A stretch of DNA of 56,930 nucleotides from the IMG/VR virus record IMGVR_UViG_3300023087_000017, positions 1 through 56,930 of that record; one strand, written 5' to 3'. Each line of letters begins with the position of its first letter. Position 1 is the stretch's first letter. The notes below the pieces were generated by a model. It had not been told where the DNA came from. It saw only the letters and a program-made list of their open reading frames with translations, and did not search any database. This stretch comes from a virus. Both the position numbers and the translations under genes were made by a program. Shown piece by piece: positions 27,301-35,724 of this stretch.

Positions 27301-30300
27301 AATGTCTCCGATGCTGCAAGATGGGATGACAACACGGGTAACGGTGGCATCTCGTTAATGAATCATGGTTCATATGCTTCGGGACAAAATACAACTGTAG
27401 GAATCAGTGGTAATTACGCTGGTGGTTATTCATTGATGTATCTCAATAGAATTGATCCTAACACAAATCCTTTCAATGCCGGCAATAGATACATTCATTT
27501 TTACCATGATGGAAATCAAGGTACAAATTTAAGTGGTGACAGTAGTGGTAATCTCTATTGGTTGATGCTAGCCGGTACATCGCAATCATACTGGACACAA
27601 GCAGGATCTACTATATTTACTATCAATGATAATGGTAATCTTGTTGTCGGGGGTAGTAGCCCAACGTATACAGACGGAGGTGACAATACACCTCTTACTG
27701 CAGCAATCAATCCTGCTAAACTGCACGTCAATGGATCTATCTACCTCAATGGTGCTAATGACGGTATTATCTTCGGTAGAGGAACTGCGTCATTCTTAAG
27801 AGATGAAGAACTAGGATTTGGGTGGGGCGGTGGTTGGTATATGACCGATGCTACCTACTTGCGTGTTCGAAATAATAAGGCTGTTTATTCTGGTGGAGAT
27901 GCGTATTTCAATCGTTATTATGATACAAACGCAACAAGCCGCTGGATAGAGCCAGGTGGTGGTGGTATCCTCGCTGGTAATTTTGAGTTTGCAGCTACAG
28001 ATACTGGTACATCTTATTCGACTGCTGCTATTGAACTTCGTGAATCTAACTATACTGGTAACGGTACTGCTACTCCACCTCGCATTTCTTGGCACTGGGG
28101 CGGTGTTGTTGCTTCACAAATGGCTATCGAATCGTCTGGCCGCATTGTTGTCAGAAACAATCCCGGTAATGGTTATGAGGCGTTTGGTGCTGGAAATATC
28201 TATGGTACAAAATTCTGGGATATAGACAACAATAACTTTTCATTTGAACCCAATGTATCTAATGCTTGGAGATTACAGACTCCAACCGGCTACCTCGATT
28301 TTGGTTCAATGAACGCTAGTTATCTTCACTTCCAAACAGATAGGCCAGCATTCTACTTTAACCAACCAGTAAGTTTCGATGGTAATATTGCTGGTTATGG
28401 TGGTAATGAGACTGCATCGTTTGCTCGATACTACGATAGTAATGATACCGATTATTGGGTAGACCCTCATACATTCTCGCGGATGAACGGTATCAATTTC
28501 GGTATACCAGGAAATGGAACAAATACCAAAGGCCGTTACCTTTCAATTGAAGGTAATACTGACGGAAGTGGGGAAGGTTCTTCAAGGATCTTCTTTGCAG
28601 AGCATAACAGCACGACAGGTTCAATGTCTGCTTACGGCATGTCTCTTGGTTATAGAGGTGGAGCTACAAGTATTGTTGGTGGTGATGGAAATACATGGAC
28701 GGGCTTAAGTCAGATCAATAACGGTGAATGGGGTCTATGGGGCCACAATGGTTCTGCCATTGGTTCATGGGCAATGAAAGGACCAAGAGACGGCACCTAT
28801 GTTGTTGCCTCGGGTTCATTCCGTGCTCCTATTTTCTATGACTGGACAAGCTCTTCTTGGTACGTCAATCCAGACGGTGACTCAAGACTGAATACTATTA
28901 CCCTTGATGGTAATGCTGTACAGCTTAGAGAACCCACTGGAAACTATGGTTCATTCATGGTTGATGGTGGTGCTAGAGGTGGTTACGAAGGATTCTCAAT
29001 CGGTGGCCGTGTTGTCTTTATGCACAACAATGCATCGGCTTCTGGTATTTACGACGATGTTAATAACCAATGGATGGCAAGATTTAATCTTGGTTCTAAT
29101 GTCGATCTCCGCTATGCTGGTGTTGTACAAGCAGAAACTGCAAACGGTTATTTCCTTGCTAATAATGAGATTCGATCACCAATCTTTAGAGACACGACAT
29201 CGCCTACTACATGGTTCGTAGATCCTTCGGGTACTTCTCGAGTTAATACACTGAGAACAAATCGAATTTATCCCGCGTACGATAATGACACAAGCATTTA
29301 TATCGACTATGTTGGTGGTGATTATGGATCACTTCAGATTAATGGTGGTGGTAAAAACGGTTGGAGAGGTCTATCTCTTCTAGGTCAATTCGTATGGATG
29401 ACACCTGGTGATGGCGCTCGAAACGGCATCTATAACGACATTGATAATCAATGGCAACAGCAATGGTATCGTGGTGCCGGTTCAATATTATATTATGCAG
29501 GCGGTTCACAATTCTCAATTGAAAACGGTTATGCTCTCGCAACAAATCAAATGCGAGCTCCAATTTACTATCCACCATCTACTACCTCCTATTATCTGGA
29601 TCTTGATAGAGGAAATACAAATCAGGCATTGAGAGTCGGTGGTATCATAGAAAGAGTTGGATTCCAAACCTCTGGTGATGGTAACAATAACATTTTCAAT
29701 CGTGCTCAAGATTATTCTCATTGGATTTGGCAGACAGCAACTGATTGGGGTATTTTCTGGGCTGGAAACAACAACCCATATCGTTCATATTTCAGTACCT
29801 CAAACCCGAATGAAATCGTCTTTATTGGTAATGGTAATCTCAGAGCTTCTATTGATCTGGATGATGGACGTGCTCACTTTACAGGTAATGTTAGTGCTCC
29901 AGACTTTTTACTAAATGGTGGCAATGAAGATATATCGTTGAACCCAGCATATGGTTCTGGTGGTGCGGATCTTGTACTCTTTGATATGACACCATATTTT
30001 GAGGCTCGTGTTACTCGAGTTTTGAGGGGAGCTGAAAACAATTTAACTGGTACGACATCTGAATATGTTAAAGGTGACGGACCATTTGCCGGTTCTTATG
30101 TTCTCCAAACATCTAATTACCGTACATTCTATTCTGATTATATTCCAGTTGTGCCAGGTGAAGATCTGTACGGTGAAATTTCTCATAGAGTCGTTTCTGG
30201 ATCTGGTGGTAGACTATACTACGGTATCGAAAGATTCGATAAAGATAAGAGACCGATCGCAGGCAATACAGGTACTACATACTTCGTAGCTGGTGGTAGC

Positions 30301-33300
30301 ATTTATACGAACACTACTTGGCAGACACAAAGAGCTCATACAACTCTTCCAACCAGCCACACACCATACAATGGATCAGACGGTGGTGGTGTACACTGGG
30401 TAAGAATTCGAATTCTAATCAACTACAATTCCGGTGGTGCTCTTAGACAGATCGGTGGCATTATGCTTAAACGGCGTAATGTTGAGTCTAATTTACTCGT
30501 CGATAACATCGTAGCAAATGACATTCTTGCAGATGATATTACTGCCGATAATGTTGATGCATATCGATTCAGAGATCGTGATGCGACTGGATATTATGTT
30601 GAACCTGCTAACATAACCCAATCTGCTCGTTTCAGAGGTCAAACCTACTACGGGCCGAATGCTACTTGGGGCGCTTACTTAACGGTTGGTGGCGACGGCC
30701 GAAACGGCTATATCAATAGTGGTACTGCTTCTGTTGCTACTACAAACGGTAATTTACACCTTGATTCTGGATCCGGTTACAATACCTACATTAATTACTA
30801 TGACGGAAGTAATATTTACTTTGGTACTGGAGGCAACGCAACACATTCAGTATGGGAAAGTAACGGTGATCTTAGAATTGGTGGTTCCGGTTCCACGGCC
30901 GCTTCAGGATTTAAGCTTCATGTAGATGGAAACACTTATGTAAATGGTAATGTAAGAGCTAATAGATTCGAAGACACTTCGTCTCCTAGTAGTCGGTACG
31001 TTGACCCTGCTAGCACTTCACAAATCAATCGACTTAATGTTAATGAAATTAAGTCTTTCCCGAGTCCACAATACGGACAACTTTTCTTTGATCACAGCGG
31101 CATCGCATACCCCAGTGGAAGAAGTCAGGTAGTTGGTACAGGTCTAGGAATTTACTCTTCTTATAGTGGAGGTTCCGGCAATCCATTTACTTACGACATT
31201 ACAGCGTCTTTCAATAATAATGGAAAGGCATTTGAAATTGCAGCCGACTGGATTAATACGAACAGAACACCTCTATTAGTAAGATCTCTTAGAGATTGCT
31301 GTCAGAACTGGACACCTTGGACACAGATTGCTACATCAGGTGTAGAATTCCTTACTGGTGCTGGAATCAAGGCTCCATGGTTTGCAGATAGCGATAATGA
31401 TTTCTATAGAATGGATCCAGCCAGTACCTCGCAAATTAATGCCATGAATATGCGTGGCACATTGAATATGGAGTTCGGCGCACAGATCAACTTACGTGCA
31501 CCAGGTACGAACAACCTTCGTGGTTATATTCAGGTACGAGACTCGAACGACGGCCACTTAAGAATTGCTACCTCGGGTGGTGAAGATATTCGCTTCATGG
31601 ATGGCGGCCTCGATGGTCAATGGAATATGATTATCAGAGGCGATGGTAATACTCTGATTAATAACTACATTGACGCTACAAGATTCAGAGATCGTAATGA
31701 TCCATCCAATTACTATGGTGACTTTGCTTCTACATCGATAATGAATCAGGTCGACGTAAATCGAATTAGAAGTAGAAATTCAACCGGTTACTTCTGGGAT
31801 GGAAATGAAGACCTTGCGATGTATGTCTATGGTGAGATTTCTAACTCTAACTATGCAACCGGTAATTTACAGCCAGGTGCTCTGAATATTGGTCGAACAG
31901 ATCGTAACTATAGATTTACTGGAGACGGTGGAAGTTGGGCAGGTGATATTCGTGCTGGAATCTTGGCCAACTGTTCTGAATACTGGGAATTTGCACTTCA
32001 TGACTCAGGTCGATCTGTTGAATCCCTTTTGTATTATGATACGGCAAACATTCACATTGGTCGAAATATTGGCTGGGGTACTTCTCGTGTAATTCATCCG
32101 GGTGGTACGGCATCTACTATCTATACGGATTGGACTAACACTGGTTATTACTTGAACCCTGAAGGTCTCAATGATTCGAATATTAATGGTGTGAATAACC
32201 GTACATCGGCTATGATGGGCATGCCTGGGCATACAAGAAATTCAGGTTATTATTACAGAGCAAGACCGAGACAAACTAGTAATACCGACTATTGGACAGG
32301 TGCCTTTGGTTGGGGTCGTATCGACATGAACCAGGTTGCAACATGGGGTTCTGGCTTTATTGATTCTTGGAGTAATCCACCTAACCAACCTTCGGGTACA
32401 TCTCACTGGGTTGGTGCTCAGGCCTTCCACTATAGAAATAGTAATACATCTGGTTATGGCTGGCAGATGGTTGGTGGTCCCATTGAAGGATTGAGATTCC
32501 GTTCCTCTTGGCCAAGCTGGAGATCGTGGAGAAATATTGTAGTAGGTGGTGTCAACGATGGCTCTGCTGCCGGCACGATTTACGCACCTAGATTTACTAA
32601 TACAACTAATACCGGCTATTATGGTGACTTCGACACAACGTCAAGAATGAATGTTATTGACATTAACGAAGGGTATAACTACGGCTGGTGGAGAAATAGA
32701 ACCTCAGGTCGCGGCTTATATAGCCAGGCAAATGGCAGACACTTCTATAGCCCGGGCAACGTGTATTGGCATATCGATGGTAGAAGTGATGTTGGTGGCC
32801 TTATTTTCTACGATCGTTATAATAGTTCACAGGGCAGTGGTACAGGTCGTCGTGGTTACGTATACTACGATGGTTCCGGCTTCGGTCTTTTACACAGCGG
32901 TGGAGGCTGGGCAGTTCGAACAGTTTCTGGTACTACAGAACTTTATGGTAATGCCTATGCTGGAACATTCCGAGCAAATATCATCTATGATCGTGACAAC
33001 GGTGATGGTTGGTATTGGAATGGTGGCGGTACTTCTAGGTCTAATGTAACAATTACCAATACGAGCTATTTTAGTTCAAATACGAATAGAGGTTATGCGG
33101 AAGGTTACGGTACCAGAGGTTCCGCACTGCGCAGAATATCCTATATTTCGATGAACAACGGAAGCAGTGCTTGGAATAGCTATAACTATCACGGTATTGC
33201 ATCTACTAACTCATCTAATAACTTTGCTGATAGTATATCGATTAACTCTTACAATGATATTACTATGCGGCTTGATTCGAATAGCAATAATACAAACAGC

Positions 33301-34425
33301 TATCTACGAATCATGGATAATACTGTCGGCAGTGCTACCAATGTAGCATATATGGGTAGAGAAAATGGTAATGCGATCGCTTACTTCTATAACAGAGTAT
33401 ATGGTCGGATTTACTACGATATTGATGGTGGCTCGAGTTACTATGGTGATTTTGCAGGTACGACTCGAGTAAATCAGCTTACTCCAAACAGAATTAACTC
33501 ACCATACGCTGGTGGAAACTCTGGTATTACAAGAGCTAGTTCACCATACTCATTCGGCTTCCAAGAATCGGGTGGTTGGGGTAGCCCATTTCCTGACTTA
33601 GTACTCCAGTATCACACTGGTATATCTATGGCAGCTAACCCAAGCTACCAAGGTATTAGATTCTTTAATGACTATAACAGTAGTGCTCTAAGATTCCAGA
33701 TTAATGGTGGCTCTAGTTATACTTACAAATATACATGGATGTACACAAACCGAGATAGTGGTATGTACACCAGCGACTCTGACGGTAATGGTGCTCACAT
33801 CTATCCTAACCGACAGACATCTTATGGTTCTTGGAACTTCTTAGGAAGCAGAAGTGGTTGGAGAGGTCTTGCATTCTCTGATTCAACATATAGACCTCAC
33901 ATAATGTTTGATGGTAGTTCGAGTGGTGGTTACTATATTCAGGATCTAGGACGTTGGGTATACTATCATAACCGCGCTAGGAACTGTACAGGCTTTGCTT
34001 CATCTTCAACAGTTTCCGGGTATCGTGTACGTATTAATGGTTCACTCTATTGTAACGGTAACGTTGTTGCTTACTCAGACAGACGTAAGAAAAAGAATAT
34101 TGTTACTATTGATAATGCTCTTGATAAAGTATTACAATTACGTGGTGTATACTACGAAAGAATTGAAGATTTAGTTGATGACCGCGATGACCTCTATAAG
34201 GGCCGTCAGTTAGGTATGATTGCTCAAGAAGTAGAAGAAATTGTACCTGAGGTTGTATCATACGCAGAAGAAATTGATGAGTATGCACTTGACTATCCTA
34301 AGATGGTCGGTCTACTTGTCGAAGCTCATAAGGATCAACAAGAGATTATAAATAGCCAACAAGAAAAGATTGACAAACTCGAAGAAATGGTATATAATAT
34401 GATGCAAAAAATGGAGAACCTATAA
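24382..34425 (+). CDS. Giant modular tail fibre with C-terminal S74 intramolecular chaperone
   Basis: About 3,347 residues. I place the start at the ATG at 24382 rather than the in-frame GTG at 24373, because the purine-rich site GGGGAGAG (24367-24374) ends 7 bases before the ATG but overlaps the GTG. The N-terminal 300 residues are homologous to the preceding fibre gene (STQFVRSDESDTM; TGDLTVSGNTTF; GMEIRRGG). About 21 copies follow of a module with core 'FxDxDNxxYYxDPxxTS'. Between them lie diverse beta segments (for example GWRGLxLL, DxNNQWMARF and PWTQIATSGVEF, the last like a pyocin-knob or tip segment). The end is an S74 chaperone starting S-DRRKKKN (Ser codon 34075) with a terminal coiled coil (QQEIINSQQEKIDKLEEMV). 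Self-cleavage before that Ser would remove 116 residues. It is probably the distal host-recognition fibre. Confidence 0.9.
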   Translation: MANDKKFIAKNGLLTPQKAIIGSTTDNGVDELQVTGTSNLAGAVTIENATASTISLEVENTGAGGFTPTANIAKFTGDIDSLSIQNVIGGSYRITNPGNNNRIIFYNNTSGIDIQYAGSSRLAITSTGNDFSGLNTTTIDGNRIITVLDQASQGGSFDAATLDQLDSTQFVRSDESDTMNGSYIITGDLTVSGNTTFINTEQLLVADNIFTLNSDFTTGNPTEDAGMEIRRGGQANSSFVWDETNDYFKLISAGTDLGRIITTADEGPGNGFDADTVDGLHGYQFLRSDVDDTANGNITILGGLTVGDGNGPARIDMNGSGQARTIYTNNGEIGFLNSGYNWAVKSDANGDLEVERDVEAGRDVLADGDVTAQNNITATTGNITATAGSISAATTVTAGTDVIGQRFVDADDNAYYADPASNSIFSGLGLDDNLFHNGDTDTRLRFETDHIKLETGGNVRFDVNNSRVLASLDTYVPNLVVNDAIIHNNDTDTRILFTTDVVQIDTGGSTRLQVDNAGVDIFGNLDVTNTATANTVIGLTSMRSPIYYDTDNDSYFGNFAGTSVMNDISIDDYISHNGDADTYFGFVGPDQIRFATGNAQRLYISNSQIESSVYFYAPRFVDLDNNSYYVDPNSTSILSTVNVDDWLQHIGNEDTRIGFPATDTINIQTDGFTRFIANNSQVTVTTDLKVDGNIISGGDGIFDGDVYASKFIDSDDNNYYADPNATSVMKTVGIDDYIVHNGDSDTKIGFLMNDTLQMDAGGTTIFIAQSTAAEYYVDLYGEDAYFRTFYDNDNSAYFLNPAETGVSLNVAGLVRTGNGSAAGPAYSFGSDTNTGMYRKGADQIGFSAGGNEELVVYNNRVEAPGEVRSPIFYDLATPAYYGDFASTSQMNRIDIDDYIRHRGDTNTYMGFDAADSWGVWAGGTKRLGIDTDSADFTVDVYAPKFIDSDNNSYYLDPADTSTSATLNGKVLIGNVSDAARWDDNTGNGGISLMNHGSYASGQNTTVGISGNYAGGYSLMYLNRIDPNTNPFNAGNRYIHFYHDGNQGTNLSGDSSGNLYWLMLAGTSQSYWTQAGSTIFTINDNGNLVVGGSSPTYTDGGDNTPLTAAINPAKLHVNGSIYLNGANDGIIFGRGTASFLRDEELGFGWGGGWYMTDATYLRVRNNKAVYSGGDAYFNRYYDTNATSRWIEPGGGGILAGNFEFAATDTGTSYSTAAIELRESNYTGNGTATPPRISWHWGGVVASQMAIESSGRIVVRNNPGNGYEAFGAGNIYGTKFWDIDNNNFSFEPNVSNAWRLQTPTGYLDFGSMNASYLHFQTDRPAFYFNQPVSFDGNIAGYGGNETASFARYYDSNDTDYWVDPHTFSRMNGINFGIPGNGTNTKGRYLSIEGNTDGSGEGSSRIFFAEHNSTTGSMSAYGMSLGYRGGATSIVGGDGNTWTGLSQINNGEWGLWGHNGSAIGSWAMKGPRDGTYVVASGSFRAPIFYDWTSSSWYVNPDGDSRLNTITLDGNAVQLREPTGNYGSFMVDGGARGGYEGFSIGGRVVFMHNNASASGIYDDVNNQWMARFNLGSNVDLRYAGVVQAETANGYFLANNEIRSPIFRDTTSPTTWFVDPSGTSRVNTLRTNRIYPAYDNDTSIYIDYVGGDYGSLQINGGGKNGWRGLSLLGQFVWMTPGDGARNGIYNDIDNQWQQQWYRGAGSILYYAGGSQFSIENGYALATNQMRAPIYYPPSTTSYYLDLDRGNTNQALRVGGIIERVGFQTSGDGNNNIFNRAQDYSHWIWQTATDWGIFWAGNNNPYRSYFSTSNPNEIVFIGNGNLRASIDLDDGRAHFTGNVSAPDFLLNGGNEDISLNPAYGSGGADLVLFDMTPYFEARVTRVLRGAENNLTGTTSEYVKGDGPFAGSYVLQTSNYRTFYSDYIPVVPGEDLYGEISHRVVSGSGGRLYYGIERFDKDKRPIAGNTGTTYFVAGGSIYTNTTWQTQRAHTTLPTSHTPYNGSDGGGVHWVRIRILINYNSGGALRQIGGIMLKRRNVESNLLVDNIVANDILADDITADNVDAYRFRDRDATGYYVEPANITQSARFRGQTYYGPNATWGAYLTVGGDGRNGYINSGTASVATTNGNLHLDSGSGYNTYINYYDGSNIYFGTGGNATHSVWESNGDLRIGGSGSTAASGFKLHVDGNTYVNGNVRANRFEDTSSPSSRYVDPASTSQINRLNVNEIKSFPSPQYGQLFFDHSGIAYPSGRSQVVGTGLGIYSSYSGGSGNPFTYDITASFNNNGKAFEIAADWINTNRTPLLVRSLRDCCQNWTPWTQIATSGVEFLTGAGIKAPWFADSDNDFYRMDPASTSQINAMNMRGTLNMEFGAQINLRAPGTNNLRGYIQVRDSNDGHLRIATSGGEDIRFMDGGLDGQWNMIIRGDGNTLINNYIDATRFRDRNDPSNYYGDFASTSIMNQVDVNRIRSRNSTGYFWDGNEDLAMYVYGEISNSNYATGNLQPGALNIGRTDRNYRFTGDGGSWAGDIRAGILANCSEYWEFALHDSGRSVESLLYYDTANIHIGRNIGWGTSRVIHPGGTASTIYTDWTNTGYYLNPEGLNDSNINGVNNRTSAMMGMPGHTRNSGYYYRARPRQTSNTDYWTGAFGWGRIDMNQVATWGSGFIDSWSNPPNQPSGTSHWVGAQAFHYRNSNTSGYGWQMVGGPIEGLRFRSSWPSWRSWRNIVVGGVNDGSAAGTIYAPRFTNTTNTGYYGDFDTTSRMNVIDINEGYNYGWWRNRTSGRGLYSQANGRHFYSPGNVYWHIDGRSDVGGLIFYDRYNSSQGSGTGRRGYVYYDGSGFGLLHSGGGWAVRTVSGTTELYGNAYAGTFRANIIYDRDNGDGWYWNGGGTSRSNVTITNTSYFSSNTNRGYAEGYGTRGSALRRISYISMNNGSSAWNSYNYHGIASTNSSNNFADSISINSYNDITMRLDSNSNNTNSYLRIMDNTVGSATNVAYMGRENGNAIAYFYNRVYGRIYYDIDGGSSYYGDFAGTTRVNQLTPNRINSPYAGGNSGITRASSPYSFGFQESGGWGSPFPDLVLQYHTGISMAANPSYQGIRFFNDYNSSALRFQINGGSSYTYKYTWMYTNRDSGMYTSDSDGNGAHIYPNRQTSYGSWNFLGSRSGWRGLAFSDSTYRPHIMFDGSSSGGYYIQDLGRWVYYHNRARNCTGFASSSTVSGYRVRINGSLYCNGNVVAYSDRRKKKNIVTIDNALDKVLQLRGVYYERIEDLVDDRDDLYKGRQLGMIAQEVEEIVPEVVSYAEEIDEYALDYPKMVGLLVEAHKDQQEIINSQQEKIDKLEEMVYNMMQKMENL
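25597..33480 (+). repeat. About 21 copies of the FxDxDNxxYYxDPxxTS fibre module
   Basis: The module core has two related endings, YY(A/V/L)DPxxTS and YYGDFAxTS, often after A(P/S)(K/R)F or RSPIFYD. Examples are YYADPASNS, YYVDPNSTS, YYGDFASTS, RYVDPASTS and YYGDFAGTT. The early copies are evenly spaced and closely similar, and later ones are more diverged. One related copy (VFYVEPADVS) is found in the gene at 16537. Confidence 0.85.
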
Positions 34426-34856
34426 TGGCTTTAATTCAATCATATGAAATTCCCGGCACAGGTCTTAGTGCACCCAATGCGTATTTTGTGGTAACCGATG
34501 TTAAGGTTCAAAAGAGAATGCAAGACATATTACCACCACCGGATGAGTCTGACCCCACCGGCCTTACCAATGGGGGTATACAAGAAGGCCCGGAGGTTTA
34601 TTGGAAGTCAGGATATGTGGCAACTATATCAGTTACAATCTGGACTGATAAGACTGCTAGAGAGGAAGGAAAGAAACCTGTCGGTTTTGCAGGAGTAAAC
34701 CCTACTGATATGGAAGCAGATCTGCACATCGGAACGGAAGGATTAGACCACAGATGTGTCTTTATGCTAGATATGGATTCACCCGATAGCCATGTTGTTC
34801 AGGCATATTCTCATTTGAAGTCTCTTGACTATTTTGCCGGGGCAACCGAAGACTAA
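34425..34856 (+). CDS. Small conserved-type virion protein, unknown
   Basis: A 143-residue protein. Its ATG shares one base with the stop of the giant fibre (TAATG), so translation is coupled. Residues 15-35 form a beta hairpin (AYFVVTDVKVQKRMQ), then comes a Pro/Gly loop (LPPPDESDPTGLTNGG) and a strand-rich segment (VYWKSGYVATISVTIW). No known domain recognised. Coupling suggests that it assembles with, or attaches, the giant fibre. Confidence 0.65.
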   Translation: MALIQSYEIPGTGLSAPNAYFVVTDVKVQKRMQDILPPPDESDPTGLTNGGIQEGPEVYWKSGYVATISVTIWTDKTAREEGKKPVGFAGVNPTDMEADLHIGTEGLDHRCVFMLDMDSPDSHVVQAYSHLKSLDYFAGATED

Positions 34857-34862
34857 TAAATA
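34855..34862 (+). promoter_or_regulatory. Probable late promoter (AATAAATA) across a stop codon
   Basis: The first two bases are the end of the TAA stop of the preceding gene. It lies 42 bases before the next ATG. Confidence 0.6.
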
Positions 34863-34896
34863 GATTTCATAAATTAATTTTTACGGAGAACAAATA

Positions 34897-35322
34897 ATGG
34901 CATTAACCTATACATATAAGGTAACTGGTCTTAAGACGCGCGATCAGGTAAACAGTGATGGAATAACTCTTGCTGATGCAGTTGTCCAAACCTATTGGGA
35001 AATGGAAGGCACAGATGAAAATGGCGACACGGCCATCCATTCTGGTGCAACTCCTTTCACTGCTGAGAATGTGGTTGCAGGATCTTTCGTATCTTTCTCT
35101 GAATTGACGGAAGAAACTGTGCTTCAATGGATTAAAGATTACATTGCTAGTGAACCAACTTATTCAGCACATATCGAAGAGCAGATGCGCAAAGAAATCG
35201 ATCGCAGAGCAATCAAGGACGCTACTTTACCCTGGGCACCTGAAGCGAATACAACACCAACACCAGGTGCAGAAGCAGATCCGGTGGAAGATGACAGCCC
35301 TTCAGAGCCCGCACCTGAGTAA
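34897..35322 (+). CDS. Small phage protein, paralogue of the next gene
   Basis: A 141-residue protein with its own late promoter and an ACGGAG ribosome site. Residues 1-85 (YTYKVTGLKTRDQVNSDG, then DAVVQTYWEM and DENGDTA) align with the start of the 35337 product. The middle is helical (TVLQWIKDYI; EEQMRKEIDRRAI) and includes a PW near the end of the fold (TLPWAPEANT). An acidic Pro/Glu tail (PVEDDSPSEPAPE) follows. Short proteins of this pattern (YxWxV... LxDAV... I-x-W) recur in marine myoviruses without known function. A virion or assembly role is inferred. Confidence 0.7.
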   Translation: MALTYTYKVTGLKTRDQVNSDGITLADAVVQTYWEMEGTDENGDTAIHSGATPFTAENVVAGSFVSFSELTEETVLQWIKDYIASEPTYSAHIEEQMRKEIDRRAIKDATLPWAPEANTTPTPGAEADPVEDDSPSEPAPE

Positions 35323-35336
35323 TACGGAGTAAACTC

Positions 35337-35666
35337 ATGACCTATTCGTGGGAGATCCTCGAGCTCTATACTGAAGACGTAACCAACTCGGAAGATGTTG
35401 TATTGCAAGACGCCGTCTGTCAGATTGTTTGGAGAAAAACTCTAACAACCGAAGACGGCGATAAGTCCTCATATCTGAGTACAACAAGTGTAAGTGCGGC
35501 AGAAACTTTGCAGGCAGATTTTGTTGAATATGCTTCACTGACACCCGGGATGCTAATAGAGTGGGCTCAGTCTTGGCATACAGAGTCGGATACTGACATG
35601 ATAAATAAAATCTTGATTAAGAGATTGAATAACACAAGGGAAGAAAAAGCCATACCTTGGTTATAA
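35337..35666 (+). CDS. Small phage protein, tandem paralogue of the previous gene
   Basis: A 109-residue protein. It shares the order Y-x-W/Y, T-x-D-x-VNSxD / VTNSED, L-x-DAV, a W near residue 32, and (D/E)DGD with the 34897 product. Both have a helical half ending near residue 100 in a PW (KAIPWL here, ATLPWAP there). It lacks the acidic tail. A TACGGAG site precedes it, and the two genes are 14 bases apart, consistent with a local duplication. Confidence 0.7.
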   Translation: MTYSWEILELYTEDVTNSEDVVLQDAVCQIVWRKTLTTEDGDKSSYLSTTSVSAAETLQADFVEYASLTPGMLIEWAQSWHTESDTDMINKILIKRLNNTREEKAIPWL

Positions 35667-35669
35667 CGG

Positions 35670-35698
35670 TTGACTTTCACGGTTGGCCGTGATATAAT
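35670..35698 (+). promoter_or_regulatory. Sigma70-like promoter with extended -10
   Basis: TTGACT (35670-35675), then 17 bases, then TATAAT (35693-35698) preceded by TG (35690-35691), giving TGnTATAAT. The 58-base gap ends in AT-rich DNA and ATGGAG 6 bases before the ATG at 35725. It is the only promoter of this class I see in the window; the other gaps carry the ATAAATA late motif or none. Confidence 0.75.
35677..35692 (+). promoter_or_regulatory. Perfect 6+6 inverted repeat filling the promoter spacer
   Basis: TCACGG, a TTGG loop, then CCGTGA, lying exactly between the -35 and -10 boxes. A site here would be well placed as a repressor operator. It could instead be a short transcription terminator for the upstream gene, but the following bases alternate A and T rather than forming a T run. 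Confidence 0.6.
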
Positions 35699-35724
35699 AT
35701 AATATATTTTATTATGGAGTTGCT

